From assembly GCA_947044405.1 (NCBI GenBank), contig CAMRHE010000323.1, positions 867,001 to 931,000 of the forward strand: 64,000 bases of DNA, given 5' to 3'. Of the stretch, positions 1 through 12,669 are shown piece by piece. Numbering within the stretch: the first letter of the stretch is position 1; the number at the start of each line of letters is the position of its first letter. The position numbers were made by a program, and so were the translations under genes. The stretch comes from Leptodactylus fallax (Eukaryota; Chordata; Amphibia; Anura; Leptodactylidae). The notes under the pieces were generated by a model. That model had not been told where the DNA came from. It saw only the letters and a list, made by a program, of their open reading frames with translations, and did no database searches.

Positions 1-1669
1 TACAAGAATATAACTACTATAATACTGCTCCTATGTACAAGAATATAACTACTATAATACTGCCCCTATGTACAAGAATATAACTACTATAATACTGCTC
101 CTATGTACAAGAATATAACTACTATAATACTGCCCCTATGTACAAGAATATAACTACTATAATACTGCTCCTATGTACAAGAATATAACTACTATAATAC
201 TGCCCCTATGTACAAGAATATAACTACTATAATACTGCTCCTATGTACAAGAATATAACTACTATAATACTGCTCCTATGTACAAGAATATAACTACTAT
301 AATACTGCCCCTATGTACAAGAATATAACTACTATAATACTGCTCCTATGTACAAGAATATAACTACTATAATACTGCTCCTATGTACAAGAATATAACT
401 ACTATAATACTGCTCCTATGTACAAGAATATAACTACTATAATACTCTCCTATGTACAAGAATATAACTACTATAATACTGCCCCTATGTACAAGAATAT
501 AACTAATATAATACTGCTCCTATGTACAAGAATATAACTACTATAATACTGCTCCTATGTACAAGAATATAACTACTATAATACTGCTCCTATGTACAAG
601 AATATAACTACTATAATACTGCTCCTATGTACAAGAATATAACTACTATAATACTGCTCCTATGTACAAGAATATAACTACTATAATACTGCTCCTATGT
701 ACAAGAATATAACTACTATAATACTGCTCCTATGTACAAGAATATAACTACAATAATACTGCTCCTATATACAAGAATATAACTACTATAATACTGCTCC
801 TATATACAAGAATATAACTACTATAATACTGCTCCTATGTACAAGAATATAACTACTATAATACTGCTCCTATGTACAAGAATATAACTACTATAATACT
901 GCTCCTATGTACAAGAATATAACTACTATAATACTGCTCCTATGTACAAGAATATAACTACTATAAACTACCCCCAAACAAGAATATAACTACTATAATA
1001 CTCCCCTATTACAAGAATATAACTACTATAATACTCCCTATTACAAGAATATAACTACTATAATACTGCTCCTATGTACAAGAATATAACTACTATAATA
1101 CTGCTCCTATGTACAAGAATATAACTACTATAATACTGCTCCTATGTACAAGAATATAACTACTATAATACTGCTCCTATGTACAAGAATATAACTACTA
1201 TAATACTGCCCCTATGCACAAGAATATAACTACTATAATACTGCCCCCTATGTACAAGAATATAACTACTATAATACTGCTCCTATGTACAAGAATATAA
1301 CTACTATAATACTGCTCCTATGTACAAGAATATAACTACTATAATACTGCCTCCTATGTACAAGAATATAACTACTATAATACTGCTCCTATGTACAAGA
1401 ATATAACTACTATAATACTGCCCCTATGTACAAGAATATAACTACTATAATACTGCCCCTATGCACAAGAATATAACTACTATAATACTGCCCCTATGTA
1501 CAAGAATATAACTACTATAATACTGCCTCCTATGTACAAGAATATAACTACTATAATACTGCCCCCTATGTACAAGAATATAACTACTATAATACTGCTC
1601 CTATGTACAAGAATATAACTACTATAATATTACTCCTATGTACAAGAATATAACTACTACAATATTGTC
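1..1669. repeat. 35-bp satellite array 1 (about 48 units, plus orientation)
   Basis: Head-to-tail copies of a 35-bp unit made of tacaagaatataactacta joined to taatactgctcctatg. The main variation is GCTCC versus GCCCC near the unit end, with occasional 1-2 bp indels (for example around 967-1040). It starts before the window edge and decays by 1669. The same unit occurs in the opposite orientation at 39.2-40.5 kb and 54.6-57.4 kb. Confidence 0.98.
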
Positions 1670-3131
1670 CCCCCATGTGAGATGTAATCTGCCTTGGTGT
1701 CCATTTTGTTTCCAAGTTATTGCAGTATTGTGTATCACATATTCCGCTCTTGCATCCTATTAATTCCAGATAACAAGGGAATTTACATTGCTGGAGCCAG
1801 CACATCTCAGAATGATTACATAACATGATCATGGATCTCCTCCAGGTTTATATTCTATATCAGCTGGAAGGATTTGCTCTGGAAGCAGTGATAGAGAAGG
1901 CTGACCCTCCAGGAGATCATATTCCTTCCTTCAGAGCTTCCCTTCTATCTTATCACACAGTAGCTTCTAGGGCATAGCTATAGGCCAGTATTGCGGTAGC
2001 ATTCATAGGTCGTAGTGTCTGAGGACAATACACAGATGATCTATCCTGGGGATTGATGACCTACGTGATAGGAGAAGACCCCCACTGATCTGCAGAATAA
2101 CTAGCCCACAGTGCTCAATGGATTTGCCTGCTCTATCTGTAATCTACAGTCATTCCTGAGCTGGGTGGAGCCTTGTAGATGCCGTGCTCTCTGTTTACTC
2201 TTCCTCCCTTTCCTCTCCATAGACTTTTATAGTTATGTATCATCTGAGTTATGTGACCTGCATTCCATGTTAAGACGGATATAGTAGAGATTTCAGATTA
2301 AAAGTCAGTTTAGAGGGAGGGGAGCAGGGAAACAGCCTGATTCGAGCAGATAAGATATATTTTCACGTTTCTTAGAATCACCTGTACTATTCATTTACAC
2401 AAAGTCTGCTGAAGTCTCTCCAACCATTTAACCATTCCCATATGTGTCAATACTGTATATTATTCTGGAGCCTTGACTATTTTCCTTGAATGTTTTCCTT
2501 TGCGGCTAGAATGGATTATTATATGTATCGCTGTAAGAATAGGCCGATTGTTATTAAAGGAAGGATCGGTGACTTGGAGCCAGTGAACAATTGTTAACCA
2601 CACATCTTTTTCTCGCCAATGTCTAAAAAAGCAAATATTATTACATGTTGATGATATGTATAGAGATAAAGTTATATATAAGTATAGGCTATGTCACATG
2701 TAGTTACATAAGGGGGCGCCACATGCACGGATACCCTAGGCACCTGGAACTGGCATCTACTTGATGCCCAAAGATAAGGAAAGGTCACTGCACAGCGTGC
2801 AACTTCATCCCCTAGTATACTGCTTGGGCGGTGTTAGTAGGATTATCATCTGGGCACTATATGGGCACGGGGTCATAGTAGAATATACTGTCCATATTTA
2901 TCCAAAGATGTTATTTTAACATCAAAGATCTATTTTTATACCGTATCCATTAATCTTTACAATTTGAGAGGTGGCTGTGCATTAGCTATACAACATGTCA
3001 AACCAACATCTATTCCTCCTGACCCTATACACATGCACTCTCAGTTCAGGCAAGCGTACATTGTTGTCAGCGGTAGCAAGGAAGTAAGTCGCTGCCAGAC
3101 ACCCCTGGTGGTGATTTAGCTTCCTTTAGAA
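1670..3131. other. Intron sequence without recognised gene
   Basis: COL14A1 intron left of the FN3-8 exon. I see no splice-flanked open frame matching the missing half of FN3-8, and no clear transposon boundaries apart from short fragments. Confidence 0.6.
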
Positions 3132-3288
3132 CAGGGGTCAGCAACCTTCGGCACTCCATCTGCTGTGAAACTACAACTCCCAGCATGCTCCATTCACTTT
3201 CATGGGAGTTCCAAGAACAGCAGAGCAAGTATGCATGCTGGGAGCTGTAGTTTAAGGGAGTTGGAGTGCGAAAGGTTGCCTACCCCTG
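3132..3288. mobile_element. hAT-type MITE, 157 bp
   Basis: Terminal inverted repeats CAGGGGTCAGCAACCTT and, read from the other end, CAGGGGTAGGCAACCTTT. An 8-bp near-duplicate target site flanks it (ctttagaa at 3124-3131 and ccttagaa at 3289-3296). Length and 8-bp duplication fit a non-autonomous hAT element. The interior holds the palindromic ACTACAACTCCCAGCATG motif common in such elements. Confidence 0.85.
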
Positions 3289-3690
3289 CCTTAGAACATC
3301 ATCCAAAAGCACAATCCGTGATTCTCCCAGAGTAGGGACACCCCCATACACATTAGATGGTTGGCGGGCCCATCTGAAATCGGGAAGATTGGCTTATATT
3401 AATCTAATATGTACAGCTCGCTTAAAGGTTTGGCACCACCACATTTGCATCAGATTTAATATAGGACTGCCCTTAAGAATGGCCAAGAATTTAGGTTCTC
3501 AGTTTGTGTTAGACATATAGCAGGGGTAGGGGATGCTATGCTTTTAATAAGTCCAACTAAGAGTATGTTCATAGCCATGGGGGTCCTTCGACAAATATTG
3601 CTTGAGATACACCCTATGTTCCAAATGACACAACAGATGATATTTTGCCTTCCACTAATAACCAAGAAGAACATCGGTGGGCATACTTAC

Positions 3691-3807
3691 CTCTCAGGGA
3701 CTCTATGATGATCCTATAGGATGTGGCGTGTCTCTGCTGCTGCCACTGAGCACACAGGCTGGTTGTCTTGATTTGGTAGGTGTTCAAATTGGTCACTCCG
3801 AGATACA
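3691..3807 (-). CDS. COL14A1: COL14A1 exon: FN3 domain 8, first half (last exon in window)
   Basis: 117 nt, phase 1 in and out. It encodes [20 protein letters not shown], then [18 protein letters not shown]. The Cys-Ala-x-Trp and RHAT-YR-xIESL patterns match COL14A1. The donor is GAGAG|gtaagt. The exon finishing this domain was not found between 1 and 3690, so the gene continues beyond the left edge. Confidence 0.94.
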
Positions 3808-4830
3808 CTGTAAAGTCATATAGACAATGGGATGGTTAGAACCATCTTACATACAAGACTAACACTACATAGTAAAAGCAAAAACATCACCATCATATAA
3901 AAGCCATGAGTTATGGTCTCAAGAAGAAAACACACGTTTTAGAAGTCGGTCGTCTGATCTTCGCGGGTCAGGCTCCTCCGACCTACGTATGCCAACCATT
4001 TAAATGTAAGGGTTTCCCATCTGCTGTGTAGTCCAAGCATACGTTTCCTACTCAGGGATACTTACCTAACTAACCACCAGTGCCGTCCATAACTGTAGGA
4101 CATCTCAGTGACGACCCCTCTGAGATCTGGATGGCACCAATATTGGTGGTCAACTACTGGAAGAAAACTGCCTATCTACAATGCAAGTCATTGTCCAACC
4201 CACGGAAGATTTTAGCTAAGTCAGAGTGTCCTCCAAAAGTAAGAGACACCCATCTATATAGTTTTCTTCCTTTTGGAGAAGATTGATTTTTCATATTTTC
4301 CCAGGCACTGCCTGTAAAACTCTTTATGCCAGCTGGTAGTCTCCGCCAGGAGGAGGAATATAAGTAAGAGATGACTGAAGAGAAGAGGTCTACTCGAAAA
4401 TATATGTAGATTTTCCAGTGATTTTAGTGGCATGCCAAATGGCTCTCCTCTAAAAAGGAAGATAAATCTAGCACCACCTATAGATTACTAGTCTGGAAAT
4501 CAATGTCTATCCCTTTAAAGAACCTTCCACCAAACCACAGACACCCCTCCGACAGCTTTTGCTGAGAGCTTTTTGCTCTTCATCGGTACCAAGAAGGGTT
4601 CTGGTTGATGTGAAGTATTTCTTAGAAGGTGTTGTAGATCATGCAATGCTTCCTGGGAAGGTATGTAAATGAGAATTCCTCCAAGATGCCTCTCTAGTAC
4701 CGCCCAGAGGTATAACTTGAAGCTCCTGGGCCCCAATGCAAAATATGTAACTGGGCCCCTCTCACCATGTGCTATCTACAGTATAATACTGGTGTCTTAT
4801 GGTATAGAAAGGTCTTCGGACCCTCTCAGG

Positions 4831-6409
4831 CAGGGGTGTCAAACTCATTTTCACCGGGGGCCACTTCAGCCTCACAGGGTACCTTGAAGGGCCAAGATTA
4901 TTTTACACATGTATAAAAGTAACTTCTCCTTAACAGATAAGCGAGCTATTAAGGAGTAGTTACATTTGTACATTACTACTGTTACAATCAGCCCTTTGAG
5001 GGCAACCAGGAAGAACATAATGTATTGTTAAAACCTAAGACATTGGCATGTTACATACTATCCTCATCCTTTTCTGAATATATAAAAAATTAAGCACTAT
5101 ACAAATACGTTTACCCCTGCAAACGGTATTATGCTCTATAGTTGCCTCTGCACACGGTATTACGCCCCACAGCGGCCCCTGCACACGGTATTATGCTCCA
5201 TAGTTGCCCCTGCACACGGTATTATGCTCAATAGTTGCCCCTGCACATGGTATTATGCTCCATAGTGGCCACTGCACACGGTATTATGCTCCATAGTGGC
5301 CCCTGAATTGGTATTATGCTCAATAGTGGCCCCTGCAAACGGTATTATGCTCCTTAGTGGCCCCGGCATTGGTATTATGCTCAATAGTGGCCCCTGCATT
5401 GGTATTATGCTCCATAGTGGCCCCTGCATACGTTATTATGCTCCATAGTGGCCCCTGCAATCGGTATTATGCTCCTTAGTGGCCCATGCATTGGTATTAT
5501 GCTCCATAGTGGCCCCTGCAAACGGTATTATGGTCCATAGTGGCCCCTGCACATGGTATTATGCCCCATAGTGGCCCCCCACCCACGAACTATTATTATA
5601 ATTATTATAATGATCGGAGACCCAGGTGGTGACAAACATAAAACCAGTGTTACTTACCTGGGCTCCGGTGCGCTCCCTGCTTTCGGCCTTCTTCAATGTG
5701 GCACAGACTGGCATCGCGACATAATGACGTCGGCCTGGCTCACGTGATGCCTGGGACGCACCAAAGAAGGCCGAAGCCTGCTGGGAGTAACATCGGATCG
5801 CCGGAGAGGTGAGTAACTCTGGTTTTTATGTTTATCACCTCCCCCGGGTCTCCGATTATTATATTCCATGGTCTGAAAAGCCCCCGGAGTATAATAATAG
5901 TAGTATTTGATGGGGTTCGCCGGCCGCGGCCTCACTTACCATCCCCGCTCCTGCACACAGCCGCTTCTGCGTCCCATAGCAGAAGGGGAAGCGGGGCGAC
6001 GGCCAGGCCCGACCAGCAGCGGGGATCGGTATGTAAATAGGCCGTTACGTGCCGGGGATACACCAGCAGGCAACGGCCTATTTATATATATAAAAAAAAA
6101 CTTATCTTTACCTACCTCCGATACCTTGATGAAGCCGCCTCCTCTTCTTCTTGTCCGCGACGTCTGCGTGTCAGCGTAGGAGGCACAATGACGTCACTGT
6201 ATCGCCGCCTGCGCTGACATGCAGAGGTCTTGTAAACCATCCCAGGACAGGTATCGCGCAGCTTTGTTTTTTTGTTTTTTTAAGCGGCCTGTCCTGGGCT
6301 GGTTTACATTACATAGAAAATAAAAAATGCCGGCCAGATAAGTGCCGGGCCGGATAACAGAAGGCAGCTGGCCAGATTCAGCCCGCGGGCCTTGTGTTTG
6401 ACACCTGTG
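4831..6409. mobile_element. Non-autonomous hAT element, 1.58 kb, with internal minisatellite
   Basis: Starts CAGGGGTGTCAAACTCA and ends with the inverted match (from the right: CACAGGTGTCAAACACA). Flanked by an 8-bp target duplication with one mismatch (ctctcagg 4823-4830; ctctaagg 6410-6417). There is no transposase; the interior is GC-rich with a 31-bp minisatellite (5114-5578). Terminal sequence and duplication length place it in the hAT superfamily. Confidence 0.88.
5114..5578. repeat. 31-bp minisatellite inside the hAT element (about 15 units)
   Basis: Degenerate tandem copies of a unit of about 31 bp built on ggtattatgctccatagtgg and cccctgcacac. It lies wholly inside the hAT element and resembles the minisatellite inside the hAT element at 12670-13656. 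Confidence 0.93.
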
Positions 6410-7499
6410 CTCTAAGGCTTCAGGGCCTCTGCACCTCCGATAGCTAAAGCCCTGGAGGAACCTATAAGTGCCTACTCTGTAAGTCAATGAGCCTTGAAAC
6501 AAGACTCGGGTTATATCAATCAAATCTGTAGAAATCCGTTGCAGGGTTTTTGCACAGAGTGGGGTTCTTCTTGGCTGTGGGTATGTTTTTAGTTACTGTT
6601 GAAGCTTTTATATTACCATTGGTGATAGGTTATATCAGAGCCATGGACCACTAGTCAGATGTGTCCTCACAACTAAAGAAACCCTTCCAGACACTTTTTG
6701 GATTACATCAGGTCTTGAACAGCCCCCATGGCCCACTTTATGGAAAGGTTTATAATCACAGGTTTTACTATTAAAGTATAATAGCGATACACACCGAGGA
6801 GCCGCAACTCTGTTACTTGGATGTAACCGTGAAAGAGGTCTTTGAGCTGAGAAGTGATTCTGTGCCCAATGTGGGAAGTTGTAGGGCACAAGAGGAATGA
6901 CACCTAATAAACTTCTAAAGGATGACATCATCAGTCAGGTCTGGCCATATCTTATTATATGGTCTTCCTGCAAACTATATAAACCACTAATATGATTTTC
7001 AGACCATCGCCTGACCCGCTGTATTTCCCGAGTTATTGCCATTTTTAAACACTCTTTCTACTTTTTAGTTCCTTTATTGTACGAAAGGGACAAATATAGT
7101 ATCGGTTTTGATCGTCATATTGGACTTAAAGGGATTTTAACATTTCAGCTAATGAAGGTTATTCATTGTAGAATGAAAATTAGACAATTTTTCAATATAC
7201 TTTCTGTATCAATTTCTCATGGTTTTCACAATGACATTCAATAGGAACCTTCATGGTTTACTTCTAATGGATACAAATCTGTCCAGGGTCATGTGACCAC
7301 ACAGGTGCACAGCTCGTCACAGTTAGAGATCAGTTATAAGAGCTGTGTATTGTAACGAACAGTGCACCTGTGTGTCCATCACATGACCAGGACATATTTG
7401 CGTCCCTTGGAAGCTGAAATGGGTGAACCTGGAGAGAATAGTTTCACGAATATTCAGAATGTTTGTCTGTCGGTTAAGTTCTGTCTAAACTGGAAGTGC

Positions 7500-7922
7500 T
7501 ATTATTATACTCCGGGGTCTCTTTAGTCAAAGAGTCATGATGTTGGCACGCCCAATGTGACCAATCACAGGCCTCAGCAGTCCCCCAATGCCACTGACAT
7601 CACTCAGGAGGCCTTGTGGCTGAGTCAGTAGAGTAACAGCCCTACATACTCCACTTCTTGGGTTCAAAACCTAGCTCATACCTAATGAATAAAGTTAAGC
7701 TTTGAGTTGATGTTGGATCTCCCGGCAACCTCTTAATTACTATTCACTGAGGTGATGTCACAGTGCAGTGAATACTAATGAACCAGCAATGTGAAAGTGA
7801 CTATTATTAACTGGGTGTCCGAGGGGACCTGAAAACCAGGAGTCTCCCGGGAATACTGTTGACATGTCTGCCTTCACTTATTATATTCTGAGATCAGAAG
7901 AGACCCCAGAGTATAATAATAA
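7500..7922. mobile_element. Nested foldback element with TATTATTATACTC ends
   Basis: Left end tattattatactccggggtc and right end gaccccagagtataataata are inverted repeats of about 24 bp. It sits inside the longer element at 7140-8163. Similar end sequence occurs inside the hAT element near 5890, so this end motif is dispersed. Confidence 0.65.
7608..7692 (+). repeat. tRNA-derived SINE head
   Basis: The stretch carries a tRNA-like pol III promoter: an A-box-like tggctgagtcagtagagt followed about 35 bp later by a B-box-like gggttcaaaacct (consensus GGTTCGANNCC). The tail is short, aataaagtta. It is too diverged to be a functional tRNA. Confidence 0.6.
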
Positions 7923-8165
7923 TTCATGGGAAGAAAACCCCAAAAATATCATGGTTCAACCAAACCCAGAATTTGTGCAAAATTCGTAAAGAACCTGGCT
8001 TGCTATGAACCACTTTGCTCATCTCTATCTGTAAGTAAACATTGAAGGTTCCTATTGAAAGACAGCAAGAATAGATCTTGAAAACCATGAGAAATTGATA
8101 CGAAAAGTATATTGGAAAATTGTAGAAATTTTCATTTTAATATAATAACCTTTATTTGTTGAAAA

Positions 8166-8258
8166 CAGGGCTATTTCGGACACTAAACTCCTAGTCCATA
8201 AGGACCTATGGGTATTTTAGTGTCCCAAATCGCCCTGGAAGGTTCCCTTTAAATGGTT
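8166..8258. mobile_element. Short foldback element (GGGCNATTTNGGACACTAAA family)
   Basis: A hairpin in which agggctatttcggacacta pairs with tagtgtcccaaatcgccct across a loop of about 30 bp. The same end sequence bounds the larger element at 51263-51680, so this is probably a shortened copy of that family. Confidence 0.65.
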
Positions 8259-9254
8259 ACTAACTTTTCAGACAACTTAGTTTCATTTAATAGATCATGT
8301 GATTCTGGACCAATATGTATTGCATTTTCATTAAAAATGTGACTTCTTTCTGTCTGAAAAACCTCTCTAAAGTTACTACCACTAGGTGTCTCTATTGTAG
8401 CTAATTTGCAGTTCACTCCCTGCTGCTAGCCAAGGTCCGTCCATAGATACAATAGATAACAAGTTGAGATCACAGTGAGACAAAGGGGAAGTTCTGTTCT
8501 CTCTTCACACAGTGAATGCAAATGGGAAGGGCTGATTCTCCTCACATACACGTCTGCAAACTGCTTTCTCTGTGCAAAAGACTGAACATTCTGCAAATAT
8601 CACATCTTACAATTTAAGAAAAAAGTCTTCTATATACTTGTATCTACTTTTGGCTGCTTGTGTAATTATAGATAGGATATTATTCACAGACATCAGCAGC
8701 TTTACTGATTAGGCTCATAGATTGTTTTTTTTTCCTGTGTTTTATCTGCTTGCCAGCATGTATTTGCCCTGTATTTGCAGTTCAGTGTTCCCAGATCTCC
8801 TATTTGATGGTCACTTGGGCTTTTCTCAACTATTTGGTTGCTATTATACAGTTACACCTGGCAGAATTACATAAAAAGACACCAGTAGTATCAGTAATGG
8901 ATGGGGAGGGGGCAGACTTTTCCTTATAGTAAACGACCACAGCCTCAGAGACAAATGAAAAATGTGCAGCAGCCATAATGTGATTATTAGCAGCCGAAAA
9001 AGTGATAGGACACCATGTATGAAGACTCATACAGTCATAGAACGGAGTGCCCAGCAAGACCTTGCACATATTTTAACTTTTCATGAAAAGTCAGGTGCCC
9101 TTTAAGGACGGAGATACCAACATAGAGGAGTTAGCTTAGAGTCTCCGCTCCCTTCACGAATTGTCTGTACATGTACATGAAGTTCAATGACAACTTCAGC
9201 TCTGCTACATCCATGGTTAATTGGTCATGTAATGTAGAAAATAGAGGATCTTAC

Positions 9255-9404
9255 ATGTTTTGCCCAGTCCTGTTAAGGCGTCGCTGAATCCTGTGGAATA
9301 CGATGCTAGGACCTTTAAGTTGTATTCGGTTCCACTCAGAAGGTTGAGAATGAGCATGGTGTTCACATCATCTCCAACGAAGGTCTCCAGAGCCGGGCCA
9401 ACTC
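9255..9404 (-). CDS. COL14A1: COL14A1 exon: FN3 domain 7, second half
   Basis: 150 nt, phase 1 in and out. It encodes [21 protein letters not shown], then [30 protein letters not shown] and GFSDALTG match COL14A1. The donor is ACAT|gtaaga. The intron on either side is rich in minisatellites and hAT elements. Confidence 0.95.
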
Positions 9405-9919
9405 CTGAAAAACATCCAGAGCCCCAAATCACTATACGCCCGGGCCAATGTATACCATAGGCTTGGATAACTTATACCAGGATTCTAATTTTAGAAAATG
9501 TCCACAAGCCCGACACATCCAAGCACAACACACCCCATTCATATAGCCGCGTATTCCCAGCACACGGATATATAACACTTGGAAATTTCAGATCTGCAAA
9601 TATTTTTATACTGTAAAACTCAGTGGCGAAATAAAAATTTTCCTGAATAGATCTCAGCCAAAGTACACACAAAGTAATAGAGCCCTGTGCTCGGATCCTA
9701 TGAAGTTAGAGGGACGGATGGGAAATTTTAATACATTTGTTGTAATGAACCAAATTTCAAAGGTTTTATGTCCAGTATTTATTATGTGAGGTTTTAATAT
9801 TTTCTGAGCCGCCCATGTAGGAAAAACACATGAAAAACTTATATCTGAGGTGATGATCAGAGGACAAGGTATCAAGTTAAGGACTGAGGATTAGAGAAAC
9901 AAGGCTGCTTTCTGCTAAA

Positions 9920-10025
9920 AACAACGCCACACCTGTCTACAGGTTGTGCATGGTATTGCAGCTCAGCCCTGTTCACTTTAATGGCACTTAGGTGTTATAC
10001 CAGTCACAACCTGTGAACAGGTGTT
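9920..10025. mobile_element. Small foldback element next to the 10-kb minisatellite
   Basis: Inverted ends caacgccacacctgtctacagg and cctgtgaacaggtgttgtg flank about 60 bp. The right end runs directly into the 31-bp minisatellite. A related copy without the array appears near 11395-11495 (ggttgtgtctagtattgca). Confidence 0.6.
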
Positions 10026-10812
10026 GTGTATTATGAGGTTCTGCAGCAGCTGAGGTGTGTATTATGAGGTTCTGCAGCAGCTGAGGTGTGTATTATAATG
10101 TTCTGCAGCAAGTGAGATGTGTATTATGAGGTTCTGCAGCAGCTGAGGTGTGTATTATGAGGTTCTGCAGCAGCTGAGGTGTGTATTATAATGTTCTGCA
10201 GCAAGTGAGATGTGTATTATGAGGTTCTGCAGCAGGTGAGGTGTGTATTATGAGGTTCTGCAGCAGCTGAGGTGTGTATTATGAGGTTCTGCAGCAGCTG
10301 AGGTGTGTATTATGAGGTTCTGCAGCAGCTGAGGTGTGTATTATGAGGTTCTGCAGCAGCTGAGGTGTGTATTATGAGGTTCTGCAGCAGCTGAGGTGTG
10401 TATTATGAGGTTCTGCAGCAGCTGAGGTGTGTATTATGATGCTCGGCAGCAGCTGAGGTGTGTATTATGAGGTTCTGCAGCAGATGAGGTGTGTATTAGG
10501 TTCTGCAGCAGGTGAGATGTGTATTATGAGGTTCCGCGCAGCAGCTGAGGTGTGTATTATGAGGATCTTCAGCAGCTGAGGTGTGTATTATGATGTTCTG
10601 CAGCAGCTGAGGTGTGTATTATGATGTTCTGCAGCAGCTGAGATGTGTATTATGATGTTCTGCAGCAGCTGAGGTGTGTATTATGATGTTCTGCAGCAGC
10701 TGAGGTGGGTATTATGATGTTCTGCAGCAGCTGAGGTGTGTATTATGATGTTCTGCAGCAGCTGAGGTGGGTATTATGATGTTCTGCAGCAGCTGAGCAG
10801 TGTAGTATGATG
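10020..10812. repeat. 31-bp minisatellite (about 25 units)
   Basis: Tandem copies of a 31-bp unit, ttctgcagcagctgaggtg followed by tgtattatgagg, with variants such as tgatg for tgagg. The copies are more uniform in the middle (10250-10440) and more diverged at the ends. It lies in the intron between the FN3-7 exons. Confidence 0.95.
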
Positions 10813-11189
10813 ATCTGCAGCCACCCCTGGTTTGTATTAAGATGTCCCTTTCTTAAAGAGAGAATTCATTAAGCCTGGTGTTTTATAAAGCTGTGCTAAT
10901 CTGAAGTGCACTGGACCCAACACATGCCTTTAATGTATTTGCAGATTTTGACAGTCCAGGATCCAGAAAAACAAATCTATGCCAGCTATGAACCAGTGTA
11001 GATCGGCACTACTCCAACCTCTGGTGTCAATTAAGCTAGCAAACCCCCCTCCCACTAAACCCTGACTACATTACTCATCACGTTTAAGAAACGAGAAACG
11101 TGCAAATCAGGCAAAGGTCACACTTACAGATTACGTATACCAGCTTAATGTTGTAAAGCCGACAATAAATACCCCCTAGTTTGTGTATC

Positions 11190-11193
<4 letters not shown>

Positions 11194-11240
<47 letters not shown>
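11194..11240. repeat. (AT)n microsatellite
   Basis: Uninterrupted alternating AT for about 47 bp in intron sequence. Confidence 0.97.
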
Positions 11241-11243
<3 letters not shown>

Positions 11244-11552
11244 TCTCATGCCCTCCTCCCTTTCTTTCATCATTCAGTCATTCACGGATGGAATTCCGCA
11301 GGAGGATAAATCACATCTTAAAGTAATCCTGGATTGTAATAAATTGTGGCAAATATGATGTTTTCTAGGAAGTTCCATAAATTAGACAGATAGAACAGCG
11401 CCCCCAGCTGGCTATGGGTTGTGTCTAGTATTGCAGCTACAGCGAATGGGGCGGATTGCATTGCAATACAACTCCTGGACAGGTGAGGCGCAGTTGTTGG
11501 AAGAAAAAGTTATGTAAAGTTTGGAAACTATTGATATTGATTTAAACTTTAT

Positions 11553-11610
11553 TATTATTATTTTAATTTAATTTTTTTTTTTTGGCTTTTTTTTTTTTTT
11601 TTTTTTTTTT
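11553..11610. repeat. T-rich low-complexity tract
   Basis: Runs of T broken by single other bases, with the longest T run at the right end. It could be the reverse-oriented tail of a retroposed sequence, but no body is recognisable. Confidence 0.8.
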
Positions 11611-11899
11611 TACATTGAGACCCCCATAATGTCATAACAGACCTATGGGGGGGCATCCTAACAGTAATTTTTTCTGTTTGGCTAATTTCTCCTGTAACTG
11701 GAGCAGGAACGCAGCCTTCATTCTCCTCCTCGGGCCAAAGAGGAGCTGCATCATAGCAGCTCCCATAGCTGTGTACACAGAGCCCCCACCCAGCATTGGG
11801 CTCTGATGACATCACAGGGATACTCTCCGTCTTTCCCTTCAAATGCAGTGATCACATTTGACCACAACATTGAAAGAGTTAAACTGTAGAGATCCTAAA

Positions 11900-12331
11900 G
11901 GAACTGTCCATTATAGTAAACTCATTTTCATATGGCCTATCAGACACTTTCAGGTTATACAGGAAAAGCCCAATGACATCCATCATCTGATCGGCGCTGT
12001 CACCCTGAGCATTTTCATGATTTCTTTATCTAAATCTGTTCAGTCATTCCAAAGCTATAAGCCCTTTTAGTATTGTTGCAGATTAAGGTCTACTAGCCAA
12101 GTGGGTGGTAACACTGGGGGTGGGGTCTCTGTGTACGGTGTTACCGCCCACTTGGCTAGTAGACCCAAATTTGCATCAATACTAAAAGGGCTTATATCTT
12201 TGGAATGGCTGAACGGATTTGGGCAAACAAAACACCAAATTGCTCAGGATGACAGCGCCGATCAGATGATGAATGTCATTGGGCTTTTCAGAACTTGTGA
12301 CCCAAAGTGAAGGACTTGTCCTGTATAACAT
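11900..12331. mobile_element. Long foldback element (arms about 160-190 bp)
   Basis: Left arm (about 11952-12112) and right arm (about 12137-12331) are inverted copies, sharing stretches such as cggcgctgtcaccctgagc, ataagcccttttagtatt and ctactagccaagtggg. The unpaired centre is short (about 25 bp). No transposase is present, and a target duplication is not clear. Confidence 0.8.
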
Positions 12332-12339
12332 AGACAACC

Positions 12340-12587
12340 CAGGGGCGGACATACCATTGGTGCAACCTATGCACAGGGGCCCGGTAGTTGAGGGGGCCCA
12401 CCGTCACCCTAAAGCAGCTTCCTACTGTCTATTAGACTGCAAACAAATGCCTGAGCTATACAATTTTATGGCTCACAATGATTAATACATTGTTAGCGAG
12501 ACATAAGATATGTGATAAGATATGGAATAAAAGGGACCCATATACTGTTCCTGCACAGGGGCCCATGAAGGTCTATGTCTGCGACTG
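12340..12587. mobile_element. hAT-type MITE, 248 bp, perfect 8-bp target duplication
   Basis: Begins CAGGGGCGGACATA and ends TATGTCTGCGACTG, an imperfect inverted pair. The exact 8-bp duplication agacaacc occurs at 12332-12339 and 12588-12595. The intact duplication indicates a fairly recent insertion. Confidence 0.88.
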
Positions 12588-12669
12588 AGACAACCCATTG
12601 ATTTAAATGGACAACGTGCAATGATTAATCTCTCCTGTGGTGGCGCTGCAGGGATGCTACTCACCCACA

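Larger units (their letters stand above)
7140..8163. mobile_element. Long-TIR non-autonomous DNA transposon with nested insertions
   Basis: Arms at about 7141-7262 and 8035-8163 are inverted repeats of each other; shared stretches include caatttctcatggttttca and caataggaaccttca. The middle contains a second foldback element and a SINE. I cannot identify the superfamily or a target duplication. Confidence 0.7.

Noticed and set aside
1..1669. Regularly spaced repeats resembling a CRISPR array
   Set aside because: The 35-bp units are directly head-to-tail with no unique spacers, in a vertebrate gene; this is a satellite.
7608..7692. Possible tRNA gene
   Set aside because: A- and B-box-like motifs are present, but the cloverleaf and terminator are not; a SINE head fits better.
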